Positions 1 to 7,345 of a stretch of DNA of 22,555 bases are shown in pieces. Where the stretch lies: NCBI GenBank assembly GCA_012522615.1, contig JAAYKB010000025.1, forward strand, positions 1 to 22,555, given 5' to 3'. The stretch's first letter is position 1. Each line of letters opens with the position of its first letter. The notes beneath the pieces are model-generated. The model saw only the letters and a program-made list of their open reading frames with translations. It was not told the origin of the DNA and made no database searches. Both the position numbers and the translations under genes were made by a program. This DNA is from Clostridiales bacterium (GTDB lineage: Bacteria; Bacillota; Clostridia; Oscillospirales; Acutalibacteraceae).

Positions 1-1171
1 CCTTTCCGGTCAGCTCGGAAATGCGCTTGGTCGCCCTGCCGGTCGGTGCGGCTATGGCAACCGACTGGCCCATCTCCTCAAGAAGTGTGATAATGGCCTC
101 AAGGGTGGTGGTTTTTCCGGTTCCCGGCCCTCCGGTAAGAATAAGCACGCCCTTTCTCAACGCCTGCGTAATCGCAAGTCGCTGCTGCTCGGCGTAGGTT
201 ATCCCCCGCCGTTTTTCTATCCTTTTTATTCTGGATTCGGTATCCTCGACAGAGGGCGGCGGCATCTGCAGCATCAGGCCGATTCTTGTCGCTATGTATT
301 TTTCCGCCCTGTGAAGATGGTTAAGAAAGATATAACGCCGCCCATCAAAAACCTCGTCCTTGACGTCAAATGTATTAACCATCCCGTCAATCGTTTCGGC
401 TATCTGCTCCTTTGAAACGCCCAGCAGGGACGCCGTGACATCAACCAGCTTGTCAAAGGGCAGACAGGTGTGCCCGTTACCGAGATTATGCCTCAGCACA
501 TAAATTACGCCGGCCTCCAGCCGTCTCGGATCGTCGGCCGGACGTCCCATATCTATACATATCTTATCGGCGCGCTCAAATCCGATATACAGCCCGCCAC
601 TGCACAGAACATACGGATTGGCGCGCACACGGTCAATTGTAGCGCTTCCCCACCTTTTCCAGCAGCGAAAAGCCTCATTCGGAGTCAAGCCGTACTCGGC
701 AAAGGCCATCATAACCTCGCGCAGCCCGAATTGTTTGGCATATTCTTCGGCAATCTTGGCAGCTCTTGACGGGGAAATACCTTTAACCTCCACGAGTCTT
801 TGGGGTTCTTCCTCCAATATCTCAAGCGCTTTATCCCCGAATTTTTCAACAATGCGGATGGCGGTAGCCTGCCCAACTCCCTTGATGGCACCCGACGAAA
901 GGTAGCGCAAAATGGCATCTCCCCCGACAGGAAGATGCCTTTCACAGTATTCGGCCCTAAACTGGATGCCAAAGCTGGGATGCTCCACCCATCCGCCCGC
1001 CAACGAGAGGGTTTCCCCGACCGCCACCATCGGCATAACCCCGACGACCTTATGCAGCTCGTTTTCGGATGCAAGCTCCAAAACCGTCCAGTTGCTCTCA
1101 TCGTTGCGGTATACTATCCGTTCCACGCTGCCGTTTAGCTTCTCAAGGCTTTTTTCCTCCAAACCGTACAC
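1..1171 (-). CDS. recD2: RecD2-type ATP-dependent DNA helicase, 3' end of gene beyond window
   Basis: This is the N-terminal ~390 residues of a RecD-like 5'-3' superfamily 1B helicase; full proteins of the RecD2 family are usually about 720-750 residues, so the rest lies left of the window. An N-terminal OB-like region (about residues 14-80) is followed by helix-hairpin-helix DNA-binding motifs (about 94-145, IKGVGQATAIRIVEKFG and VEVKGISPSRAAKIAEE), an inserted helical region, and the Walker A motif GGPGTGKTTT starting at residue 347, then the APTGRA motif. RecD2 acts in DNA repair in organisms lacking RecBC; that role is family knowledge. There is no ATG: the frame has a stop at 1187-1189 and the only plausible starts are GTG at 1171 (preceded by GGACGG) or TTG at 1162. 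The stop belongs to the preceding small membrane protein in the same frame, so the two are 15 bases apart and probably co-transcribed. Confidence 0.93.
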   Translation of the reverse strand, partial: MYGLEEKSLEKLNGSVERIVYRNDESNWTVLELASENELHKVVGVMPMVAVGETLSLAGGWVEHPSFGIQFRAEYCERHLPVGGDAILRYLSSGAIKGVGQATAIRIVEKFGDKALEILEEEPQRLVEVKGISPSRAAKIAEEYAKQFGLREVMMAFAEYGLTPNEAFRCWKRWGSATIDRVRANPYVLCSGGLYIGFERADKICIDMGRPADDPRRLEAGVIYVLRHNLGNGHTCLPFDKLVDVTASLLGVSKEQIAETIDGMVNTFDVKDEVFDGRRYIFLNHLHRAEKYIATRIGLMLQMPPPSVEDTESRIKRIEKRRGITYAEQQRLAITQALRKGVLILTGGPGTGKTTTLEAIITLLEEMGQSVAIAAPTGRATKRISELTGK

Positions 1172-1186
1172 CCATTTCCGTCCAAT

Positions 1187-1552
1187 TTAAAATTCCTTTA
1201 TATCATTATAACACCGTTTCATGTAAAAGCGAAGCTCCTCGGGCGTGCTTATATGTACATTTTCAAAATCGCGACTCATTTTCTCGGCCAGCAGGCGTGT
1301 CTGCTCATCCATCCCGACATCAAGCAAAAGAACCTGACTGGGGCTGTCCGACGTCCAGCGGCTGCGGGAAACCGCCGCTCGCACAATAAACTCGAGCTCT
1401 TTACAGCTTCCGATAGGCAAAACCAGAATTGCAGGGACCGGATTTCTTGATCTCAGCAGGCGAAGCGAAAGGCTTCTAACCAGCTCAACGCATCCGTACA
1501 ACGACAATAACAGCACCACAACCAACAGAATGTTTTCGCCCATCTCTCCCAT
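1187..1552 (-). CDS. small membrane-anchored protein upstream of recD2, unknown function
   Basis: I do not recognise a named family. The protein is 121 residues from the ATG at 1552, which has AGGAAAGG just upstream; a longer start at 1609 would add 19 basic residues and has no visible ribosome binding site. Residues about 7-24 form one strongly hydrophobic segment (ILLVVVLLLSLYGCVELV), followed by a basic stretch (RSLSLRLLRSR) that should stay in the cytosol, so the C-terminal ~85 residues are predicted cytosolic. That part has alternating hydrophobic strands (PAILVLPIG, VLLLDVGMD) suggestive of a small alpha/beta domain. It directly precedes recD2 in the same frame, separated only by a TAA and 15 bases, so it is likely translated from the same message. 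A link to DNA repair is not shown by anything but position. Confidence 0.65.
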   Translation of the reverse strand: MGEMGENILLVVVLLLSLYGCVELVRSLSLRLLRSRNPVPAILVLPIGSCKELEFIVRAAVSRSRWTSDSPSQVLLLDVGMDEQTRLLAEKMSRDFENVHISTPEELRFYMKRCYNDIKEF

Positions 1553-1631
1553 CCTTTCCTCACAACCGCATACCGAAGAACGGGAAATGCGCGCCCGCCT
1601 CTTTCCCACCCGGCATTTCCCTTATCGCTCT

Positions 1632-1660
1632 ATCCTATGCGAAAACGCCGAATTTGTGAA
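1632..1660 (-). promoter_or_regulatory. candidate sigma-A promoter for the small membrane protein-recD2 operon
   Basis: Reading the minus strand, TTCACA (1655-1660, five of six matches to TTGACA) is followed after exactly 17 bases by TAGGAT (1632-1637, four of six matches to TATAAT). The predicted start of transcription is near 1625, about 70 bases before the ATG at 1552 and so compatible with it. Confidence 0.45.
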
Positions 1661-1697
1661 ATTGCGCGGCTATGAAGAATCCGGAAGATAAACAGCG

Positions 1698-3887
1698 TCA
1701 ACTCCTGACCTTATGCATCTCCAGCTGCGCCATAACCAGTCCGTAATAAATACCCTTTTGCCTCATAAGCTCATTATGTGTGCCGACCTCGGCAATCCTG
1801 TGCTTATCAAGCACAACAATCCGGTCGGCCTTTCTCAGGGTGGACAGACGGTGGGCGATTGCAAAGGTTGTCCGCCCCTCGGTAAGTCTGTTCAGCGCCT
1901 CCTGAATCTGGTACTCGGTTTCGGTATCCAGACTGCTTGTCGCCTCGTCAAGTATCAGCAGCCGCGGGTTATGCAGGATTGCCCTTGCAATCGCAATGCG
2001 CTGGCGCTCGCCGCCCGAAAGATTATATCCCCGCTCCCCTACATAAGTATCGTAACCATCCGGAAACTTGGTGATAAAATCATGCGCGTTTGCTATTTTT
2101 GCCGCCTTTATCACCTCAAGCCGGGTTGCGTCGGGCTTTGCGTAACGAATATTATCATACAGAGTACCCGAAAACAGAAAGGTTTCCTGCAAAACAACCC
2201 CTATTTGCCCGTGGAGGCAATCCCTCTTGATACCGCTAAGAGGTACGCCGTCAATCAAGATTCTGCCGTCGTCCGCGTCGTACAGCCGCATTAAAAGATT
2301 AATCATGGTGGATTTACCCGTACCGGACGAACCTACCAGCCCTATCATCTCGCCCTTTTTAACGTGGAGACTAATATGCTCGAGAACAGGCTCGTACGAC
2401 CTGTACCCGAAGGTGACGTCTTCAAACACGACTTCACCCTGTATCTCCTTGTAGATTGCGTCCGGACTGTCATCAACCTTGGGTTCCTCGTCGATTATGT
2501 CATAAATCCTCTCGAGAGAGGTTTTCAGCCGCATAATCATACGAGGCAGCCTGCTGACAAACTGAAGCGGCATATACAGCATGTTTGCATAGGCGATAAA
2601 CTGCACCAGCTGACCGGGCGTCATTGTACCGCCCAAAACATTGCGTCCGCCGAAATAATAAATAAGAAAGGTGCCGGAGGTAATGATTAAGGTCACAAAC
2701 GGGTAAAGGGTCGCCCACAGGACCTCGTTTCGCTTCTGGATTGACTTAAGACGCTCAATATATGCGTGAAAGCGGCGGGTCTCACGTTGCTCCTGCCCGA
2801 AAGACTTTACAACACGTATGCCCGAAATCACATCCTGCAGCCTGTTGTTCACCTTGTCGTCAAAACGCCACTGCTGTCTCCAAAGGCGCCTCTCCAGTTT
2901 CCTGAACGAGCGCACAAGGACAAAGGCAAACGGAACGAACGCAAGGGTCATAAGCGCGAGCTTCCAGTTCATAAAAAGCATAGCGATGAAGGCACCCAGC
3001 ATGGTGAATATTCTGGTAAACATCTGGGCAAAGGCGGTTTCCATAAACTCGCGGACATGGGCAGAATCATTAACAACGCGGTTCATCAGCTCTCCCGGTT
3101 GTCTTGAGCTGATAAACTCCATCGAAAGGGAATTGATTTTTCTATAAACCCGCCCGCGCAAATCACGGCTGATTCTTGTTCCGAGCTTATTGCTCCAGAT
3201 TGTGTTTATTGTCGAGAGGGTAAGCCCCGCCAAAACAAGAGCCATCATAACGATAAAGAAAAAAGCAATCTGACCGACCGTCCCGCTTGCGGGAATCAGA
3301 ACATCGTCAATAAAGTACCGTGTTACATACTGCTGGGCAACCGTTCTGACAGAGTTTAATGCCATAAATAAGGTTATCAGCAAAAGGGGCACAGCATACG
3401 CGCCGCACAAATCCCAGAACCTTCTGAACATGCGTCCCGCTCCGGCACATCGGGGACATTGGTTTGTCCCGGGCAGTACACGACCGCACTGGGGGCAGTA
3501 TCGCTCGCGTTCGGGGCTTACAATCTCCCTTTCCGTCCCGCCGCAAAACAGCGATGCACCCCGCGCGACATAGGAAAACTGCACCACATACCGCATGCTG
3601 AACCTGCAAAGGAAGCGGTCCTGCCCATCCTTTTTTGCAATAAGGATACCGCAGTCGACCTCCGGTGAACTGATTACATCGTCAATCTCGTTAAGGTCAA
3701 GCGTATTTACAACCGCGCCGTTTTTAAAGATGAAAAGATTTTTGCGAGTAACAGCCACCCAACCGCTTTCAAGGAATTCGCCCGTTTCATTAAGATCATA
3801 CGGCAGGCAGTAGACAATTCTGTCCCCGTTCAAAAGCGGCTTTATCTCACTCTGCTCATCCGGAGGAAGAGTATAACATATGTTCAA
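1698..3887 (-). CDS. half-size ABC exporter with N-terminal PH-like domain and zinc ribbon (partner B)
   Basis: A 729-residue fused permease-ATPase. Residues about 20-115 form a beta-rich domain that reads like a bacterial PH-like fold (GWVAVTRKNLFIFKNGAVV, then DLNEIDDV). A zinc ribbon follows with CPQC at 131-134 and CPRC at 144-147, then an ABC type I exporter membrane domain of six helices (about 160-450) and the ATPase: Walker A GSSGTGKST (519-527), signature LSGGE (623-627), Walker B LLILDEA with catalytic Glu648, and switch His679. All catalytic residues are intact. The start is TTG at 3887, preceded by GAGGCGGTGAT; the nearby ATG is out of frame. It lies 20 bases behind the DUF1854 gene and is the last gene of the operon. 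The substrate cannot be told from the sequence; export in a heterodimer with the other ABC protein is inferred. Confidence 0.9.
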   Translation of the reverse strand: MNICYTLPPDEQSEIKPLLNGDRIVYCLPYDLNETGEFLESGWVAVTRKNLFIFKNGAVVNTLDLNEIDDVISSPEVDCGILIAKKDGQDRFLCRFSMRYVVQFSYVARGASLFCGGTEREIVSPERERYCPQCGRVLPGTNQCPRCAGAGRMFRRFWDLCGAYAVPLLLITLFMALNSVRTVAQQYVTRYFIDDVLIPASGTVGQIAFFFIVMMALVLAGLTLSTINTIWSNKLGTRISRDLRGRVYRKINSLSMEFISSRQPGELMNRVVNDSAHVREFMETAFAQMFTRIFTMLGAFIAMLFMNWKLALMTLAFVPFAFVLVRSFRKLERRLWRQQWRFDDKVNNRLQDVISGIRVVKSFGQEQRETRRFHAYIERLKSIQKRNEVLWATLYPFVTLIITSGTFLIYYFGGRNVLGGTMTPGQLVQFIAYANMLYMPLQFVSRLPRMIMRLKTSLERIYDIIDEEPKVDDSPDAIYKEIQGEVVFEDVTFGYRSYEPVLEHISLHVKKGEMIGLVGSSGTGKSTMINLLMRLYDADDGRILIDGVPLSGIKRDCLHGQIGVVLQETFLFSGTLYDNIRYAKPDATRLEVIKAAKIANAHDFITKFPDGYDTYVGERGYNLSGGERQRIAIARAILHNPRLLILDEATSSLDTETEYQIQEALNRLTEGRTTFAIAHRLSTLRKADRIVVLDKHRIAEVGTHNELMRQKGIYYGLVMAQLEMHKVRS

Positions 3888-3907
3888 GCAATCACCGCCT
3901 CGCCGAA

Positions 3908-4483
3908 TTATATAAACAAATCAAGCTGTTTTATTTCCCTTGCCGACAGCTTGTACAAATCGGGAATCTCGAATCGGTTTCCGTCCAAATCGTTAATCAG
4001 ATATCTGTTTTTGCCTATAGGATACACATTGCCTCCGCCCATTCTAACCGTAAACCGGCAGGCTCCCTTATCGGTCACAACATCCCAGTAGGAGTAACCG
4101 TATTCCTCGCGGATATGCCTTACCTTGAGAATCTTAGGGGCAAAGTACCTAAGGTTCATCTGCTCCTCAAGCATTTCGCGCATATCCTTGGGAAGCTCGT
4201 TCAAGTCCTCAATCAATCCTATTTCGCGTCCGTCACCGTCCGGCTCGCGTATCGATATGTAATGTGTCGGGTCGGAATGCGGAAAGCAGCGGTGGACGGC
4301 AACCCGGCCGTACTCTTTCGCCTCGCTGTCGTCGCCGGTATAACACAGACTCACAAATCCGCCCTGGGTCCGGCTGAAAACCGCATTGTCTTTGGTGATT
4401 TTTCTGACCGTTATAATGTCCTCGACAACCTTATTTTGTTGTTCGAGTATATCGTCATGGTCTTTTATCTTCTCCTTCAACAT
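3908..4483 (-). CDS. DUF1854 family protein, partner of the ABC exporter pair
   Basis: A 191-residue soluble protein. After a charged, probably helical N-terminus (about 1-30) comes a region matching my memory of DUF1854: the landmarks are NLRYFAPKILKV (about 110-121), EYGYSYWDVVTDKG, FTVR, and near the end YLINDLDGNRFEIPDL (about 161-176). No signal peptide, membrane segment or catalytic motif is visible. The ATG at 4483 is chosen because AAGGGG lies 9 bases upstream; an in-frame TTG at 4492 overlaps that site. The gene sits between two ABC exporter genes with gaps of 27 and 20 bases. In Proteobacteria, DUF1854 proteins and a similar ABC transporter accompany cyanophycin genes (family knowledge); no cyanophycin synthetase or cyanophycinase is in this window. 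A regulatory or adaptor role for the exporter is inference. Confidence 0.82.
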   Translation of the reverse strand: MLKEKIKDHDDILEQQNKVVEDIITVRKITKDNAVFSRTQGGFVSLCYTGDDSEAKEYGRVAVHRCFPHSDPTHYISIREPDGDGREIGLIEDLNELPKDMREMLEEQMNLRYFAPKILKVRHIREEYGYSYWDVVTDKGACRFTVRMGGGNVYPIGKNRYLINDLDGNRFEIPDLYKLSAREIKQLDLFI

Positions 4484-4510
4484 ATCAACCAACCCCTTCT
4501 TTTAATACAA

Positions 4511-6820
4511 TCAATCGCCCACGCCGCGCATTGCAAGCGCCTTTGACTGGAGCTGAAGCAGCTTGTAATACTCCCCGCGCTTGGCAACCAGCTCGCTGTG
4601 GGTACCGCTTTCGACCAGCTCTCCCCTGTCAAGCACTATCAGATAATCCGCATCCCGCAGTGTGGAAAGGCGGTGGGCAATAGATATGGTGGTTCTGCCC
4701 TTAATCAGCTTTTCGAGAGATTCCTGAATGGCGCGCTCGGTTTCGGTATCCACCGAAGCTGTCGCCTCATCAAGTACAAGTATTCTGGGATTTGCAAGTA
4801 TGGCGCGGGCAATGGACAGTCGCTGCCGCTCTCCTCCCGACAACTCGCGACCGCCCGAACCGATTATGGTATCGTATCCGTCCGGCAGCCGGCATATGAA
4901 CTGGTGGGCGTTCGCCGCCATTGCCGCCCGCACGATTTCCATGCGGCTGGCATCGGGTTTTGCATATGCGATATTCTCGGCGATTGTGCCCATAAAGATA
5001 TAGGTTTCCTGACTTACCATTGCGACCGCTCCGCGCAGGGACGAAAAGGCGATGTCCTTGATGTTAACCCCGTCCAGTGTGATTTCCCCGCTCTCGACGT
5101 CATACAGCCGCGAAATAAGGTTGACAAGGGTTGACTTTCCGGCTCCCGACTTGCCGACAATCCCGAGCATCTCGCCCGCCTTGACCGAAAAGCCGATATT
5201 CTTCAAAACGCTTTTGTTGGGTTCATATCCGAAGCAGACGTCTTTGAGCACAATATCGCCCTTTATATCCAAATACTCCGGATTCTCCTTTTCGACAACA
5301 TCGGGTTTTGCGTCTATGATTTCAAAAATACGCTGGGCGGCGTTCATGCTACCCGACCACCATCTGAAAATATGTGAAAAAAACTGCATGGGCCCCTGCA
5401 TCATACCCAGGTAGTTCATAAAGGTAATAAGCTTGCCGTATGTAAAAGCTCCGGGCACCTGCAGGATAAATATCGCCCCGATACAAAACACCAGCAGATT
5501 CGGGATTTCTCTTGCCAGACTGTAAGTAATCTCAAATCGGTTGCCGTAACTAACAATCTGAATCTCGGAATTTCTTACGCGATCGTTGACCTTCTCAAAC
5601 CGCCTGTTTTCGTATTCCTCCTGCCCGAACGCCTTAACAACCCTCGCGCCGCTGATACCGTCATTGAGAACCGAGTATAATGTGCGAACCGTTCGGGAGC
5701 GTCTGCCGTAGGCGTGCCATAACCTCGGCAAAAGTCTGTAGCTTACATAAAACATCGGCGGAAGCATAAAAAAGGATACCAGCGCAAGCCGCCAGTCCAT
5801 TCCGAACATGATTATGAAGGCAAACAAAAAGGTAAAAACATTATATAAAAGATAGGGCAGTCCGTCGATAAAGAAACCCATCACTTCGTTTGCGTCGCCG
5901 TTTACCCTTTGCATCAGGCTGCCTGTCTGCCGCCTTGTAAAGAATCCGATTGACAGCTTCTGTAAAGCCTCAAAAACAGTACCTTTTATTTGGGCAACCA
6001 CTCCCGGCACCAAAGACGCGTTGTTGCGGCCCTGAATTACCCCGACAATCTGCTGAAGTATCATAACCAAACCGGATGAAAGCACCAGTAGCAAAAGCGC
6101 AAGCACAAAATTTCCGGGTATTCCGAGCGACTCGGTAAACGCCATATCCTTTGCAAACACCTTGTCATATAACACGGTACCGGTCAGATACGGGCTTATC
6201 GCACTCAATATTCCGGATACAATCATGCACACAAAAATAAGGGCGATACGCAGCCTGTAGGGCTTGAAATAGGTCAGTATTCGGAAAAATATCGTGCGCT
6301 TTACCATACATTTCGGACATACATTCCGCCCCTTTTCCGGATATGGCATACCGCATTTCGGGCAGTATTCAACATCCTCATCCGTTTCCTCCGGCAGCTC
6401 CTTATCCGTCAGGATGCAATTGAGAGCCGTACAAAAACGGCGCATCTCCCTCATTTTTGCTCCGGAAAAACGGCAAATCCATGTTTCAACACCGTCAATA
6501 TCAACCGCGAACAAGCCCCCGACCACCTGATCGATGATTTTCGGGTTTGCCAACCTCTTCAGGTCGTAATCGTACAATTCGCCGATTCCCTCGGGGCAGC
6601 GGTATTTTGCGGGCGCCGCACCCGAAAACACCATTTCTTCGGATTGGTCAGAAACCGCAAAAATCAATTTGGTTTGGGTGACGAGCAGGTAGCTATTGCG
6701 CAGTCCCCCGTCATTATCCATGTCGGCGCACACCGCATACCGGACGGAATCGACCGAGACGCCGTGTTTCTCCAATCCCGCCATCACAGAAACCGGAACT
6801 GTCTTTTTCAGTGTCTTCAT
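4511..6820 (-). CDS. half-size ABC exporter with N-terminal PH-like domain and zinc ribbon (partner A)
   Basis: A 769-residue fused permease-ATPase and first gene of the three-gene operon. The N-terminal ~140 residues resemble those of partner B (YLLVTQTKLIFAV, then LYDYDLKRLANPKIID, then WICRFSGAKM) and again look PH-like. The zinc ribbon is CPKC at 153-156 and CPKC at 168-171. Six membrane helices span about 185-480. The ATPase has Walker A GKSGAGKST (556-564), signature LSGGE (660-664), Walker B LVLDEA with Glu686, and switch His716, so both sites of a heterodimer with partner B would be catalytically competent. The ATG at 6820 has GGAAGGA about 12 bases upstream, a slightly long spacing. 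No convincing promoter is visible in the ~100 bases between this gene and rnpB, so read-through past the rnpB terminator or a non-consensus promoter are both possible. Confidence 0.9.
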   Translation of the reverse strand: MKTLKKTVPVSVMAGLEKHGVSVDSVRYAVCADMDNDGGLRNSYLLVTQTKLIFAVSDQSEEMVFSGAAPAKYRCPEGIGELYDYDLKRLANPKIIDQVVGGLFAVDIDGVETWICRFSGAKMREMRRFCTALNCILTDKELPEETDEDVEYCPKCGMPYPEKGRNVCPKCMVKRTIFFRILTYFKPYRLRIALIFVCMIVSGILSAISPYLTGTVLYDKVFAKDMAFTESLGIPGNFVLALLLLVLSSGLVMILQQIVGVIQGRNNASLVPGVVAQIKGTVFEALQKLSIGFFTRRQTGSLMQRVNGDANEVMGFFIDGLPYLLYNVFTFLFAFIIMFGMDWRLALVSFFMLPPMFYVSYRLLPRLWHAYGRRSRTVRTLYSVLNDGISGARVVKAFGQEEYENRRFEKVNDRVRNSEIQIVSYGNRFEITYSLAREIPNLLVFCIGAIFILQVPGAFTYGKLITFMNYLGMMQGPMQFFSHIFRWWSGSMNAAQRIFEIIDAKPDVVEKENPEYLDIKGDIVLKDVCFGYEPNKSVLKNIGFSVKAGEMLGIVGKSGAGKSTLVNLISRLYDVESGEITLDGVNIKDIAFSSLRGAVAMVSQETYIFMGTIAENIAYAKPDASRMEIVRAAMAANAHQFICRLPDGYDTIIGSGGRELSGGERQRLSIARAILANPRILVLDEATASVDTETERAIQESLEKLIKGRTTISIAHRLSTLRDADYLIVLDRGELVESGTHSELVAKRGEYYKLLQLQSKALAMRGVGD

Positions 6821-6874
6821 GGCAAAATCAAATCCTTCCGATTTCGCTCTTTTTCATCAGATTCATATGTAACA

Positions 6875-6903
6875 AAGGCACCTCCGGTCTCGGAAGCGCC
6901 TTA
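6875..6903 (-). terminator. rnpB terminator
   Basis: On the minus strand a 12-pair stem (AAGGCGCTTCCG pairing with CGGAGGTGCCTT, including two G-T pairs) with a four-base loop is followed by TGTTACAT. It lies about 15 bases after the RNase P RNA 3' end. The T tract is short, so termination may be incomplete. Confidence 0.6.
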
Positions 6904-6917
6904 TAACTGATTTTAAT

Positions 6918-7264
6918 AATGAGTGAGCCTGTAAGCCGAGTTCTGTCTTGACTATAAAGTCATGAACAGCCATCTATCTCGACTGCATGTTGCCATGCAG
7001 CTCTAGCCGCCCGTTGAAGCACATCGGGCAAATGTATCGCTTCAGTCGGCGTTGCACCGGATAGGGTTTGCAGGGCCACATAGTCTCCTATGTGCCGGTG
7101 AGCTCTTACCTCGCCTTTCCACCCTTACCGCAAAATATGCGGCGGTATATCTCTGTTGCACTTTCCCTGGGGTCGCCCCCGGCGGCCGTTAGCCGTTATC
7201 CCGCCCTGTGGTGCTCGGACTTTCCTCATAAATAAAATTTATGCGGCTGTTCAGCTCACTCACC
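6918..7264 (-). ncRNA. rnpB: RNase P RNA (class A)
   Basis: The catalytic RNA of ribonuclease P, which cleaves the 5' leader from tRNA precursors. Hallmarks on the minus strand are GAGGAAAGTCCGAGC at 7213-7227, GGAAAGTGCAACAGAGA at 7150-7166, and the 3' conserved ACAGAACTCGGCTTAC at 6931-6946. The ends pair as helix P1 (GAGTGAGC near the 5' end with GCTCACTC at the 3' end). The length of about 345 bases and the layout fit the ancestral type A form, which Clostridia have, rather than the Bacillus type B form. Ends are set from the P1 helix and from the promoter just upstream, and may be off by a few bases. Confidence 0.96.
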
Positions 7265-7270
7265 TTTTAA

Positions 7271-7299
7271 ATAATAGTACATTCGTTCGTTTTTGTCAA
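7271..7299 (-). promoter_or_regulatory. rnpB promoter
   Basis: On the minus strand a perfect TTGACA (7294-7299), 17 bases, then TATTAT (7271-7276). The predicted start of transcription, near 7264, coincides with the 5' end of the RNase P RNA inferred independently from helix P1. Confidence 0.85.
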
Positions 7300-7345
7300 G
7301 TGTAATATATTATCATTTTTTATTTGTAATAGAAGTTCTGCTATT

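Noticed and set aside
3908..4483. Cyanophycin metabolism as the role of the ABC/DUF1854 operon
   Set aside because: The family association is known, but no cyanophycin synthetase, cyanophycinase or related gene is in the window, so the label would be unsupported.
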